This document shows, piece after piece, positions 56,662 to 64,000 of a stretch of DNA of 64,000 nt (positions within the stretch are counted from its first letter, which is position 1; each line of letters begins with the position of its first letter). The notes beneath the pieces were generated by a model. The model was not told where the DNA came from. It did no database searches and saw only the letters and a list, made by a program, of their open reading frames with translations. Source of the stretch: JBBROS01 sp963752225 (GTDB taxonomy: Bacteria; Pseudomonadota; Alphaproteobacteria; Acetobacterales; Acetobacteraceae); NCBI GenBank assembly GCA_963752225.1, contig CAVVXS010000003.1, positions 1 through 64,000 of the forward strand, in the 5' to 3' direction. Both the position numbers and the translations under genes were made by a program.

Positions 56662-57249
56662 GTGAGCCCGTCCGCCCCCGAGCCGCCCGCCGACTGCCCG
56701 CGCTGCGCCTGGGTCGGGCGGGATGCACTGATGCAGGCCTATCACGATCGCGAATGGGGCGTGCCGGAGCGGGACCCGCGGCGGATGTGGGAAGCGCTGA
56801 TGCTGGAGGGGTTCCAGGCCGGGCTGGCGTGGATCACCATCCTGCGCAAGCGGGACGCGTTCCGCCGCGCCTTCGCCGGCTTCGACCCGGTTCAGGTCGC
56901 TGGCTTCGGTGAGGCCGATATCCTCCGTTTGCTGGATGACGCCGGGATCGTGCGGTCGCGGGCCAAGATCGAGGCGACGATCGCCGGCGCCCGCATCTTT
57001 CTTGCCATGGGGGAGCGGGGCGAGGATTTCGCCGCCTTCGCATGGTCGCACGTGGCCGGCATCCCGATCCTGGGCGACGGCGTGGCGGTGCCGACGGAAA
57101 CCGAGGTGTCGGTCGCGCTGTCGAAGGCGCTGAAGCGGCTCGGCTTCAAGTTCGTCGGTCCGTCGATCGTGTATGCCTGGATGCAGGCGACCGGGATGGC
57201 CAACGACCACGCGCCGCACTGCTTCCGCCGGGCCGAACTGCTGGCGTGA
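56662..57249 (+). CDS. tag: DNA-3-methyladenine glycosylase I
   Basis: A 195-residue HhH-GPD-like base excision enzyme removing 3-methyladenine. It has CAWVGRDALMQAYHDREWGVPERDPRRMWEALMLEGFQAGLAWITILRKRDAFRRAFAGFD, the Tag N-terminal pattern, and C-terminal SIVYAWMQATGMANDHAPHCFRR with the zinc-binding His/Cys residues. The start was set to GTG 56662, with GAGGAGG only 2 bases upstream, which is close; no ATG fits. It overlaps no neighbour and is probably monocistronic or at the end of the transport operon. Confidence 0.93.
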   Translation: MSPSAPEPPADCPRCAWVGRDALMQAYHDREWGVPERDPRRMWEALMLEGFQAGLAWITILRKRDAFRRAFAGFDPVQVAGFGEADILRLLDDAGIVRSRAKIEATIAGARIFLAMGERGEDFAAFAWSHVAGIPILGDGVAVPTETEVSVALSKALKRLGFKFVGPSIVYAWMQATGMANDHAPHCFRRAELLA

Positions 57250-57267
57250 GGAGTGATCGTCCTGGGC

Positions 57268-57573
57268 TCAGAACCCGAGCAGCAGAGTATCGAGGGCGCG
57301 GGTGACCTCGTCGTGCCGGTCGGCCAGCGAGGCAACGGCGCGCCGCAGCTCACGGCCCGGGATGCTGGCGATGGCCTGCGTCACCATGACGTGCGGCTCG
57401 CCGGCGATGTCGAACACCGGGTTCAGCTCGCTGATCGGCTTGGGCGCGCTCCGTTGCGGCAGCAGCGGGACGACGGTCCGGGTGGCGAGGTGGGACAGCA
57501 GCTCGGCTTGAACATCGACGACGAACCCGGCCCGGTTCGCACCCGGCATCGGGTGGACGTCCAGGCGCGGCAT
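57268..57573 (-). CDS. ccdB: CcdB family toxin
   Basis: A 101-residue protein matching CcdB-type gyrase poisons along its full length: MPRLDVHPMPGANRAGFVVDVQAELLSHLATRTVVPLLP, KPISELNPVFDIAGEPHVMVTQAIASIPGRELRRAVASLADRHDEVTRALDTLLLGF. The ATG at 57573 overlaps the CcdA stop (ATGA), the standard antitoxin-first coupled arrangement. The C-terminal residues Trp-Gly-Ile of plasmid CcdB are absent, as in many chromosomal forms, so toxicity is unsure. Confidence 0.9.
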   Translation of the reverse strand: MPRLDVHPMPGANRAGFVVDVQAELLSHLATRTVVPLLPQRSAPKPISELNPVFDIAGEPHVMVTQAIASIPGRELRRAVASLADRHDEVTRALDTLLLGF

Positions 57574-57827
57574 CAGAATTGGCGGTAGGCGGCGAGCGGC
57601 AACCCCTGCTCCGCGACGTGGCCGTTCCAGTCCTCGATCGCCGTCGCGTTCTCCTGCAGCCATCGCTGCCGGCGCATGTCAGCAACCGCGGTCGCAAGCC
57701 CCCGCTCGCACGCCTGCGACAGGTTGATGCCGAGCTCCCGCGCGTCCTGCAGCAAAGCTTCGGGCAGCGTCACATTGGTGGCGCGGCGCGGTGCCGCCGG
57801 GCGAGCTTCGAGCGCGAGACGGGGCAA
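57573..57827 (-). CDS. ccdA: CcdA family antitoxin
   Basis: An 84-residue antitoxin with an N-terminal ribbon-helix-helix (ATNVTLPEALLQDARELGINLSQACERGL) and a C-terminal toxin-binding helix (RWLQENATAIEDWNGHVAEQGLPLAAYRQF, the CcdA W-x-x-x-N-x-x-A motif). The start is TTG 57827 with GGAAGG about 5 bases upstream. It overlaps ccdB by 1 base, and an operator-like repeat lies just upstream. Confidence 0.9.
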   Translation of the reverse strand: MPRLALEARPAAPRRATNVTLPEALLQDARELGINLSQACERGLATAVADMRRQRWLQENATAIEDWNGHVAEQGLPLAAYRQF

Positions 57828-57857
57828 GATGGCCTTCCGGGATTATCCGTGCAGCGA

Positions 57858-57884
57858 CAATGCGCATTGGAGGTGCGCATTGCA
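57858..57884. promoter_or_regulatory. Operator-like repeat upstream of ccdAB
   Basis: Contains the perfect 12-base palindrome CAATGCGCATTG (57858-57869) and a second copy of TGCGCATTG 13 bases further on, so the two half-sites have about one helical turn of spacing. It starts 31 bases upstream of ccdA and fits an autoregulatory CcdA/CcdAB operator. Confidence 0.55.
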
Positions 57885-57907
57885 AGCGGCACTGCGTGAT
57901 CCGGCGG

Positions 57908-58765
57908 TCAGGAGTCGGCGGCCAGGAACCGCTCGAACGCCGCCTTGTAATCCTTGTGCCAGCGGGACAAGGGCGGCCGGTTCTCCGTAATGTCTTGGGC
58001 GGCCCACAGGATCCGGCGATTGTCGACCTCGCGCGTGACCTCGTTGTCGGGGCAGATGATGTAGAAATCGCCGCGCGCCATGCCGTCGAGCAGCATGTCG
58101 ACCACTTGGTCCGGGGTCCAAGCGCCGGGCGGCTTCTCGGTGTGGTTGCCGCGGGTCATGCCGGTGAAGGTGGAGCCCGGCACCAGCAGGTGGGCGGAGA
58201 TGCGGGCACCGGGCTCGTTGCGCAGGCTATGCGCCAGCGCCTCGGTCAGCACCTTCACCCCCGCCTTGCTGACATTATAGGCGGTGTCGCCGGGCGGGCA
58301 GGTGATCCCTTGCTTCGAGCCGGTGTTGACGATGGCGCAGTCCGTGCCTTGGGCCAGCATCGCCGGGCTGAACGCCTGCACGCCGTTGATCACGCCCCAC
58401 AGATTCACCTCCAGCACCCTCCGCCAGCGGTCGATGTGCTCGTAGGGTCCGCCGCCCGGCGCGGTGCCGGCATTGTTCATCAGCACCGCCACCTCGCCGA
58501 ATTCGCTGTAGGCGGCGTTCTTCAAGGCCTGCACCGCCTCGACTTGGCTCACATCGGTGGGCACCGCGCGCACGCCGGCCGTGCCGAGGGTCGAGGCATC
58601 GGCGACCGCGGCAGCAGCCCCGTCCAGCGCCTCGCCGCCGAGGTCCGCCAGCACGAGCCGCATGCCGAGCGCCGCGAACCGCCGGGCTGCGGCAAGCCCG
58701 ATGCCGCTGGCCGCCCCGGTCACCACGGCGACCCGGCCAGCTTGAACGGCGGGATGGTTGGTCAT
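57908..58765 (-). CDS. Short-chain dehydrogenase/reductase
   Basis: A 285-residue classical SDR with the TGAASGIG cofactor motif at 16-23, NNAGTAPGGG, the active-site Ser in VNTGSKQG and Tyr-Lys in AYNVSKAG. A C-terminal extension (IICPDNEVTREVDNRRILWAAQDITENRPPLSRWHKDY) is found in a clade of SDRs with unknown alcohol or ketone substrates. It is monocistronic, 70 bases upstream of the hybrid kinase stop on the same strand. Confidence 0.88.
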   Translation of the reverse strand: MTNHPAVQAGRVAVVTGAASGIGLAAARRFAALGMRLVLADLGGEALDGAAAAVADASTLGTAGVRAVPTDVSQVEAVQALKNAAYSEFGEVAVLMNNAGTAPGGGPYEHIDRWRRVLEVNLWGVINGVQAFSPAMLAQGTDCAIVNTGSKQGITCPPGDTAYNVSKAGVKVLTEALAHSLRNEPGARISAHLLVPGSTFTGMTRGNHTEKPPGAWTPDQVVDMLLDGMARGDFYIICPDNEVTREVDNRRILWAAQDITENRPPLSRWHKDYKAAFERFLAADS

Positions 58766-58834
58766 GCGTTGATCCTTCCAACAAATGCGGGGCTGACGCT
58801 GTCGCCCCCAACAGGCCGGGGATGGAGCCCTGGG

Positions 58835-61817
58835 TTACTCCGAGACATGACGGATGTCCGCGAGTTGCTCCGGCAGGTGGCGCAGGTCGATGTCGCCCTT
58901 GCGCATCAAGCGGTCGGCGCTGCTGAGGCGGGCCCGGTCGCGCTCGTTGAGGTCGCGAGCGCTCAGCACCACGACAGCGATCTCCTTGCCGCCAGGCCGC
59001 TCCCGCAACGCATGGAGGAAGGTGAACCCGTCCATCACCGGCATCGTCAGGTCGAGCAGGATGAGCTGCGGCGCCGCCCGTTCTACGGCGAGCAGCGCCT
59101 CCTCGCCATTGGCGGCTTCCGTCACCACCCAATCGTTGCGTTCCAGCACCGCGCGGATGCGGGCGCGGGCGTCGGGGTCGTCGTCCACCACCAGCACCGA
59201 TCCCTCGGCCGCCTGGAAACGCTGCATCACCGCCTTGAGCTGGTCCCACTCGACGGGCTTGACGACATAGTCGGCGGCGCCCAGCACGCTCGCGAGACCC
59301 GGCTCGTGCACGAAGCTCGCCATCACCACCGGGACCGCCGCCAGCTCGGGGTCGGCCTTCAGCGCCCGCAGCACCGACCAGCCGTCCATCTGCGGCATCA
59401 TCACGTCGAGCAGGATGGCGCGCGGCCGGATGCTGCGCGCCATCTCGAGGCCGGCACGGCCGTCGGCTGCGGTGCGCACGGCAAAGCCCTCGCGCTGCAA
59501 GAACCGGGTCAGCAGCTCGCGCTGGGCCGGGTCGTCATCGACCACCAGCACGATGTGCTTGCCGTCGGCGGTCGTGGCCGGCGCGTGCACCTCGCCCTCA
59601 TCCAGCGCGTGCTGCTCCGGCATGATCGCCGGCAGGCGCATGGTGAACGCCGTCCCCTGCCCCAGCTGGCTCTCGACCGCGATCTCGCCGCCGAGCAGCC
59701 GGCAGAAGGCCCGGGTCAGCGCGAGGCCCAGCCCAGTGCCGCCGAAGTTGCGCGTCGTACTCTCGTCCGCCTGGGCAAAACGCTGGAACAGGCGTCCGAG
59801 CTGCTCCTCGGACATGCCGATGCCGGTGTCGGCGACGCGGAACTCGAGCCAATCGGCGCCGGCGTCGGCGAAACGGCGGATCGCCAGGGTGATCTGCCCG
59901 TTCTCGGTGAACTTGGCGGCGTTGCTGATCAGGTTGAACAAGCATTGGCGCAGCTTCACCACGTCGCTGTGCATGCCCCCCAGCCCCTCCCCGAGCTCGA
60001 GGCGCAGCGTGTTGGCCTTCTTCTGCACCAGCGCGTCCACCGTCGCGGCCGCTTCCTGCGCCAGCTTGGCGACGTCGAAATCCTCGGCGTAGCTGGTCAT
60101 GCGGTTGGCTTCGACCTTGGACAGGTCGAGCACGTCATTGATCAGGCTGAGCAAATGCCGGGCGTTGCTCTCGATCTTGCGGATGTCGGACACGAGATGC
60201 GGCTCCGACAGCTCCTCGAGTTCCTCCTCCAGCATCTCGCTGTAGCCGATCACCGCGGAGAGCGGCGTGCGCAGCTCATGGCTCATGTTGGCGAGGAAGG
60301 TGCTTTTCGCCCGATTGGCAGCCTCGGCCGCGTCGCGGGCGGCGGCCAGCGCCTCCTGCGCCAGCACCCGCTCGGTGATGTCGGTGTGCATGCCGACCCA
60401 CTCACGCAGCTCGCCGTCCTCATCCAGCACGGGAACGGCCTGCACCGCCATGTTGCGCCAATCGCCGTCGGCGCGGCGCAGCCGGTGCTCGACCGTGAAT
60501 GGTCGCTTCCCGTCCACCGTGCGGCGCCAAGAGTTCGGCGGTGAATGCGCGATCGTCGGGGTGGACCGCGTCGAGCCAGCCGCTGCCGGACGCCGCCTCG
60601 GCCGATTGCCCGGTGAACTGCATCCATTGCGGCTGCTCGGCAATGAAGTCGCCCGCGGCGGACGTGGTCCAGATGATCGCGGCGCTGTTCTCCGTAAGCG
60701 TGCGGAAGCGGGTCTCGCTGTCGCGCACGCGGCGTTCGAGCCGGTTGCGGATGGTGACGTCGGTCACGACCATGCCGGCGCCCCGGACGGCCTCGTCCCC
60801 CGCGTCGGGGCCGGCCGCCAGCGGGTAGAAGCTGACCTGGAACTGCCGGACCTGGTCGGGCCTGGCCGAATTGGCGGCGGTGACGTCGATGTTGGGAATG
60901 GCGCGGCCGCCGGCGACGACTCGCTCGAGCTTGTCGGCCAGCGCCTCGCGCAGGTCGGGCATCACGTCCCAGATGCCGCTGCCGATGCTGACGCCGAGCG
61001 CGCGGTCGCTCATGGCGGCCAGCGACCGGTTCATGTGCCGCACCCGCAGCTCACGGTCGAGCAAGCCGAGTCCGACCGGCGCGTTCTCCAGCACGTTTTC
61101 CAGCAACGCCGCGGCCGACCGTGCCTCCCGGCGCCGCCGCAGCGCATACAGCGCGACCAGTGCGACGGCGCCCAGCATCGCAAAGCCGGCCGCTCCGTTC
61201 GTCCACAGCGACCGCCACCGTGCCGCCGCGATGCGGGCCGCAGCCGCCTCCGACGCCATGGCTTGCAGGGAGGCGACCTCGGACCGAACCCCGTCCATCA
61301 GCTCCTTGCCGCGGCCGCTGCCGATTTCACTTGATGCGCCGGCCAGGCCCTGTGCCCGGCGCCGCGCGATGCCGGCGTCGGCAGTTTCGATGCGGGCACG
61401 CACCAGCTCGGACAGGCCGCCCAGCGGCGCGGACAGGGCGCCGAGCGACGCCAGCTCCCGCTGTACCACGGGAAGGGCCGCCCGATACGGCTCGAGATAG
61501 GCGTCGTCGCCGGTCAGCAAGAAGCCGCGCTGCCCGGTTTCCACGTCCTTCATCGCCGACAGCAGTCGCTCCGACCCGATCAGCACGCCGTTGTCGCGCG
61601 CCAGCCCAGCCGCCAGCCGGCTTTGATCCAGCCGGTCACCCGCGAACGCCAACACGCCGAGCAGGCCGAGCACGATTGCGGCCGGCAGCTCGCGGCGGCG
61701 CAGCAGCCCGGGCGTCAGGGGGGCGCCGTCGGTCGTATCGGTTTCGGAAGCTGCTGCTGGCATGGATTCGATACCGCCGGACGATGTGCACGCCGAGGGA
61801 ACGCGCCAGGGTGGCAT
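58835..61817 (-). CDS. CHASE3 hybrid sensor histidine kinase with two receiver domains, frame break near 60530
   Basis: About 993 residues after joining. Order: TM1 (LPAAIVLGLLGVLAFAG), CHASE3 sensor (LLSAMKDVETGQRGFLLTGDDAYLEPYRAA), TM2 (GFAMLGAVALVALYAL), two PAS domains, HisKA (LANMSHELRTPLSAVIGYSEML, phospho-His), HATPase_c (NLISNAAKF, DTGIGMSEEQL, FGGTGLGLAL), and two REC domains (each with LLD at the acceptor). The frame is lost at CTCTTGG near 60530 in the second PAS domain; one base removed gives ELWRRTVDG. ATG 61817 or 61763 can start it. No HPt domain is seen, so a separate phosphotransfer protein may be used. Confidence 0.85.
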
Positions 61818-61877
61818 CCCGTCGCACCCCGTGTGCGCCCCGCGTGCATCGCCTGCCGGCGCGCGCAGGACCGCAAG

Positions 61878-62915
61878 TCAGCGCGGCAGGTTCTCCGGCT
61901 GTGCAAAGCGCATGCTGATATTCGGGTCGGCGGCCGACTTGTCGCCGGCCGCCATTACCGAGACCCGCATCAAAAGGCTGCCCGCCAGGGTCGCGAGCGA
62001 GGCCACCGTGCCAAGCGGCCCGGGGTGCCGCCGCGCCAGCGTCGCCGAGATGGCGAGCAGCCCGAGCGGTGCCGCGTTGCCGAGCAAGGTCGCGCCGACA
62101 TGTTCGACCGTGCCCCAGGTGCCATCCAACGCCGCAGCAACACCCTTTTGCCGATACGTCGCATGGGACGCCCGGGCGGCCGCAAGCTCGGTTGCCAACG
62201 CCGCGAGCGTGATCGCGTCCAGGGTGCGCCGCGTGGGCGCGTGGCGCTCGCCCAACGACAGCGCGGAGGCGCCCGTCGCGACCGAGGATGCGCCGAACCG
62301 GACCGCGAGCGAGCGGGGTGCGGCCGCCCAGAGCGGCGTGCTGGTGGCCGACAGCAGCGACGCCGTGTAGGTGGACAAGCCGGCGCCGGCCACCGCGGCC
62401 GGCAGATGAGTCGCCCGCGCTACGCCGCGCAGCCAGCCGAACCGGCGGCTGCGGTCGGCGACGAACTGCGCCGCACCGCTCAGCATTGCGAAACCGCTGA
62501 ACACCATCAGGATCCAGGTGCCAATCGACATCGGCGAGGTCGCCTTAGCGATGCGCAGCATGTTGTAGAAGCGCTTCGGCGTGTGCAGGTCCCAGATCAG
62601 CAGCACCGATCCGATCGTGGGCGCCAGCAGCGACAGATAACGCCCGCGCCGGACGACGTTGCCGGCGCGCCGGCCGCGCGTGACGTCGGCCGCCGCCGAG
62701 ATCAGCGACGACGCGCCGGACAGGCCGGCCAGGAAGATGTAGCCGCCGACCACCCAGTTTTCGAACGGCGCTTCCTTCAACTGCGAACGGCCGTAATAGG
62801 TGGGGCCATCCCAGCCGTCGCGCCCGGCAACGGTGTCGTGCGCATCGGCGGGCCGGATCGGCTTCTCGTCCGGGTCGTGCCCCGGACCGTGCGCCGTGAC
62901 CTGCTCGCCCGGCAT
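61878..62915 (-). CDS. nrfD: NrfD/PsrC-like membrane subunit (formate dehydrogenase-type)
   Basis: A 345-residue protein with eight or nine hydrophobic helices of the NrfD/PsrC polysulfide-reductase membrane anchor family: FENWVVGGYIFLAGLSGASSL, SLLAPTIGSVLLIWDLHTPKRFYNMLRI, SPMSIGTWILMVFSGFAMLSG. It would pass electrons between the iron-sulfur subunit and the quinone pool. The ATG 62915 overlaps the stop of the iron-sulfur gene, so they are coupled. Together with the upstream subunits it forms a formate-dehydrogenase-type complex. Confidence 0.85.
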   Translation of the reverse strand: MPGEQVTAHGPGHDPDEKPIRPADAHDTVAGRDGWDGPTYYGRSQLKEAPFENWVVGGYIFLAGLSGASSLISAAADVTRGRRAGNVVRRGRYLSLLAPTIGSVLLIWDLHTPKRFYNMLRIAKATSPMSIGTWILMVFSGFAMLSGAAQFVADRSRRFGWLRGVARATHLPAAVAGAGLSTYTASLLSATSTPLWAAAPRSLAVRFGASSVATGASALSLGERHAPTRRTLDAITLAALATELAAARASHATYRQKGVAAALDGTWGTVEHVGATLLGNAAPLGLLAISATLARRHPGPLGTVASLATLAGSLLMRVSVMAAGDKSAADPNISMRFAQPENLPR

Positions 62916-63820
62916 CAGGCCCGGTCCTGCCGCGCGAACAGGGCGAGCGCGCCCAGCGCCAAACCCGCCACGGTTGCGAGGCCGGACACCAGCGACGGCT
63001 TGACCCGGCGGGAGGCCCGGGTCGGCGCGGCCGGCAGGTTGTAAACCTCGGGCCGCTCGGTCAGCAGGAAGAACGCGTTGAGATGGCCGAGGCCGCCGGT
63101 CGCGCCGGGCAAGTCCGGCACGCCATACAGATAAGCCGTGTCCACGCCGACCGCGTGCAGCTTCTCGACCCGCTCGCGCGCCCGGGCCTGCAGCACCGAA
63201 ACTTCCCCGAACTGGATCGAGTCGGTCGGGCACGACTTGGCGCAAGCCGGCTCCAGCCCGCCCTTCAACCGGTCGTAGCAAAGCGTGCATTTATGCGCCT
63301 TGCCGTCGATGACGTTGACGTCGATCACGCCGAACGGACAGGCCGGAACGCAGTAGCCGCAGCCGTTGCAGATGTCCTGCTGCACCACGACCGTGTCGAA
63401 CTCGGTGCGGAACAACGAGCCGGTCGGGCAGGCTTCCAGGCACGGCGCGTTGCTGCAATGCTTGCACACGTCGCTCATCATCAGCCAACCGCTTTGGAAC
63501 GGCTTCTGCATGTCGGCGCGGACGCCGGACTCGGTTCCGGTCCGCTCGATGAAGGCGACGTGCCGCCAGGAGTTGGCCGACAAGGAGCCGGTGTTGTCGT
63601 AGCTCTGACCGGTCATGCCGATATTGTCGGCCGGCAGGTTGTTCCATTCCTTGCACGCCACCTCGCACGCCTTGCAGCCGATGCAGACGGTGGTGTCGGT
63701 GAAGAAGCCGTAGGATTTCCCAGGCTCGATCAGAACCCCGGCCGTCAACTCCAACTCGTTCGGGATGACGTGGTGGAACTCCGACCGCCCTTCCTCCAGC
63801 GCACGCGGGTGCATGTCCAT
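62915..63820 (-). CDS. Four-cluster ferredoxin-like iron-sulfur subunit (formate dehydrogenase beta-like)
   Basis: A 301-residue protein with four [4Fe-4S] motifs: C46-C49-C52-C56 (CIGCKACEVAC), C119-C122-C127-C131, C151-C154-C157-C161 and C178-C181-C193-C197. The sequence (SYGFFTDTTVCIGCKACEVACKEWN, LMMSDVCKHCSNAPCLEACPTGSLF) is that of formate dehydrogenase beta / FdhB-type subunits. A C-terminal membrane helix (SGLATVAGLALGALALFA) anchors it. It is followed by the NrfD-like gene and preceded by a partial gene. Confidence 0.9.
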   Translation of the reverse strand: MDMHPRALEEGRSEFHHVIPNELELTAGVLIEPGKSYGFFTDTTVCIGCKACEVACKEWNNLPADNIGMTGQSYDNTGSLSANSWRHVAFIERTGTESGVRADMQKPFQSGWLMMSDVCKHCSNAPCLEACPTGSLFRTEFDTVVVQQDICNGCGYCVPACPFGVIDVNVIDGKAHKCTLCYDRLKGGLEPACAKSCPTDSIQFGEVSVLQARARERVEKLHAVGVDTAYLYGVPDLPGATGGLGHLNAFFLLTERPEVYNLPAAPTRASRRVKPSLVSGLATVAGLALGALALFARQDRA

Positions 63821-63832
63821 GGCGGCGACCTT

Positions 63833-64000
63833 TCAGACGAGGACGATGGCGGTGGCGATGTTGCCGATGAGGTTGCGGGCGGGCGTGTAGCGCACCCGCA
63901 CCCGCGCCTGACGGTGCTGCAGCGGGGTCAGTTGGACCGGCTCGGCGGCGGCATTGTGGTCCAGCAAGAATAGGTGCGACACCCCGCCATCGTCCGTCAG
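63833..64000 (-). CDS. C-terminal end of a gene running off the right edge (possible catalytic subunit)
   Basis: An open frame of 55 codons to a stop at 63833: LTDDGGVSHLFLLDHNAAAEPV, then LTPLQHRQARVRVRYTP and ATAIVLV. It does not resemble the usual C-terminus of formate dehydrogenase alpha subunits, although its position 12 bases upstream of the iron-sulfur gene would suit the molybdopterin subunit. Too short to assign. Confidence 0.45.
   Translation of the reverse strand: MTDDGGVSHLFLLDHNAAAEPVQLTPLQHRQARVRVRYTPARNLIGNIATAIVLV

Noticed and set aside
57791..60544. A 917-codon plus-strand open frame across the SDR and hybrid kinase region
   Set aside because: Its translation is rich in His, Arg and Gln without any domain, and the opposite strand encodes well-conserved SDR and kinase domains. 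It is an antisense shadow caused by high GC.
1..64000. tRNA, rRNA, CRISPR or insertion sequences
   Set aside because: I looked for TPsiC-loop-like GTTCGANNC signatures, regularly spaced repeats and transposase motifs and saw no convincing case. A covariance-model search would be needed for a firm negative.

Overview
The window is high-GC DNA (roughly 68-70 percent by eye, strongly GC-biased third codon positions) from an alphaproteobacterium. The gene families suggest an Acetobacterales/Rhodospirillales-like organism with (bacterio)chlorophyll capacity, because an intact 8-vinyl reductase gene of the BciA type sits at 21.6 kb. The species cannot be named from this sequence. No rRNA, tRNA, CRISPR array, insertion sequence or phage gene was recognised.

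Layout. 0-2.4 kb: cytochrome bd oxidase cydAB (minus strand, cydB runs off the left edge). 3.1-6.8 kb: methylcrotonyl-CoA carboxylase pair mccB-mccA (leucine degradation), ended by strong hairpins. 6.9-11.2 kb: a decayed histidine kinase, two glycosyltransferase-like genes and an unrecognised ORF. 11.3-12.2 kb: an AEC-type transporter. 12.2-21.3 kb: a minus-strand lipopolysaccharide/O-antigen locus (glf, GT4, DUF3431 protein, flippase, hldE, AGE-family epimerase, GT9), much of it translationally coupled. 21.6-23.3 kb: bciA and a methyltransferase.

23.5-46.4 kb is an exopolysaccharide locus on the minus strand: a membrane-anchored AAA ATPase, a BioF2/CelD-type acyltransferase, a sterol-desaturase-family hydroxylase, a LuxR regulator, a GINT-family transferase, a GT32, a Wzx flippase, a Wzc co-polymerase/BY-kinase, a GH5 glycanase, a Wzy-like polymerase, a plus-strand GH16 with two CBM60-like modules, a second Wzc, a WecG/TagA-type transferase, a TVP38 protein, a radical SAM protein, a TIGR04283-type transferase and a DUF1499 lipoprotein. 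The two Wzc genes share a 1.55-kb almost identical 3' part but have clearly different 5' parts. A remnant of the WecG gene precedes the first copy, so a wecG-wzc module was duplicated and its kinase half later homogenised or recently exchanged.

46.4-57.2 kb is a metabolic and transport region: an SDR, an isocitrate lyase/PEP mutase family enzyme, a nitrate/sulfonate/taurine-type ABC transporter with two permeases, a LeuC/LeuD-like hydro-lyase, a flavin-dependent monooxygenase, amino-acid-type ABC components and DNA-3-methyladenine glycosylase I. 57.3-64 kb holds a ccdAB toxin-antitoxin pair with an operator-like repeat, another SDR, a CHASE3 hybrid histidine kinase and a formate-dehydrogenase-like iron-sulfur/NrfD module running off the right edge.

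A notable property is the number of broken reading frames: at least fourteen genes need a one-base correction to give a full-length product. Most breaks look like one surplus base, and they also hit conserved genes such as leuC and the hybrid kinase. This points to consensus indel errors as the likeliest explanation for many of them, though real decay is possible for some (the DUF4118 kinase and the wecG remnant). Such genes are listed over their full span with the break position.
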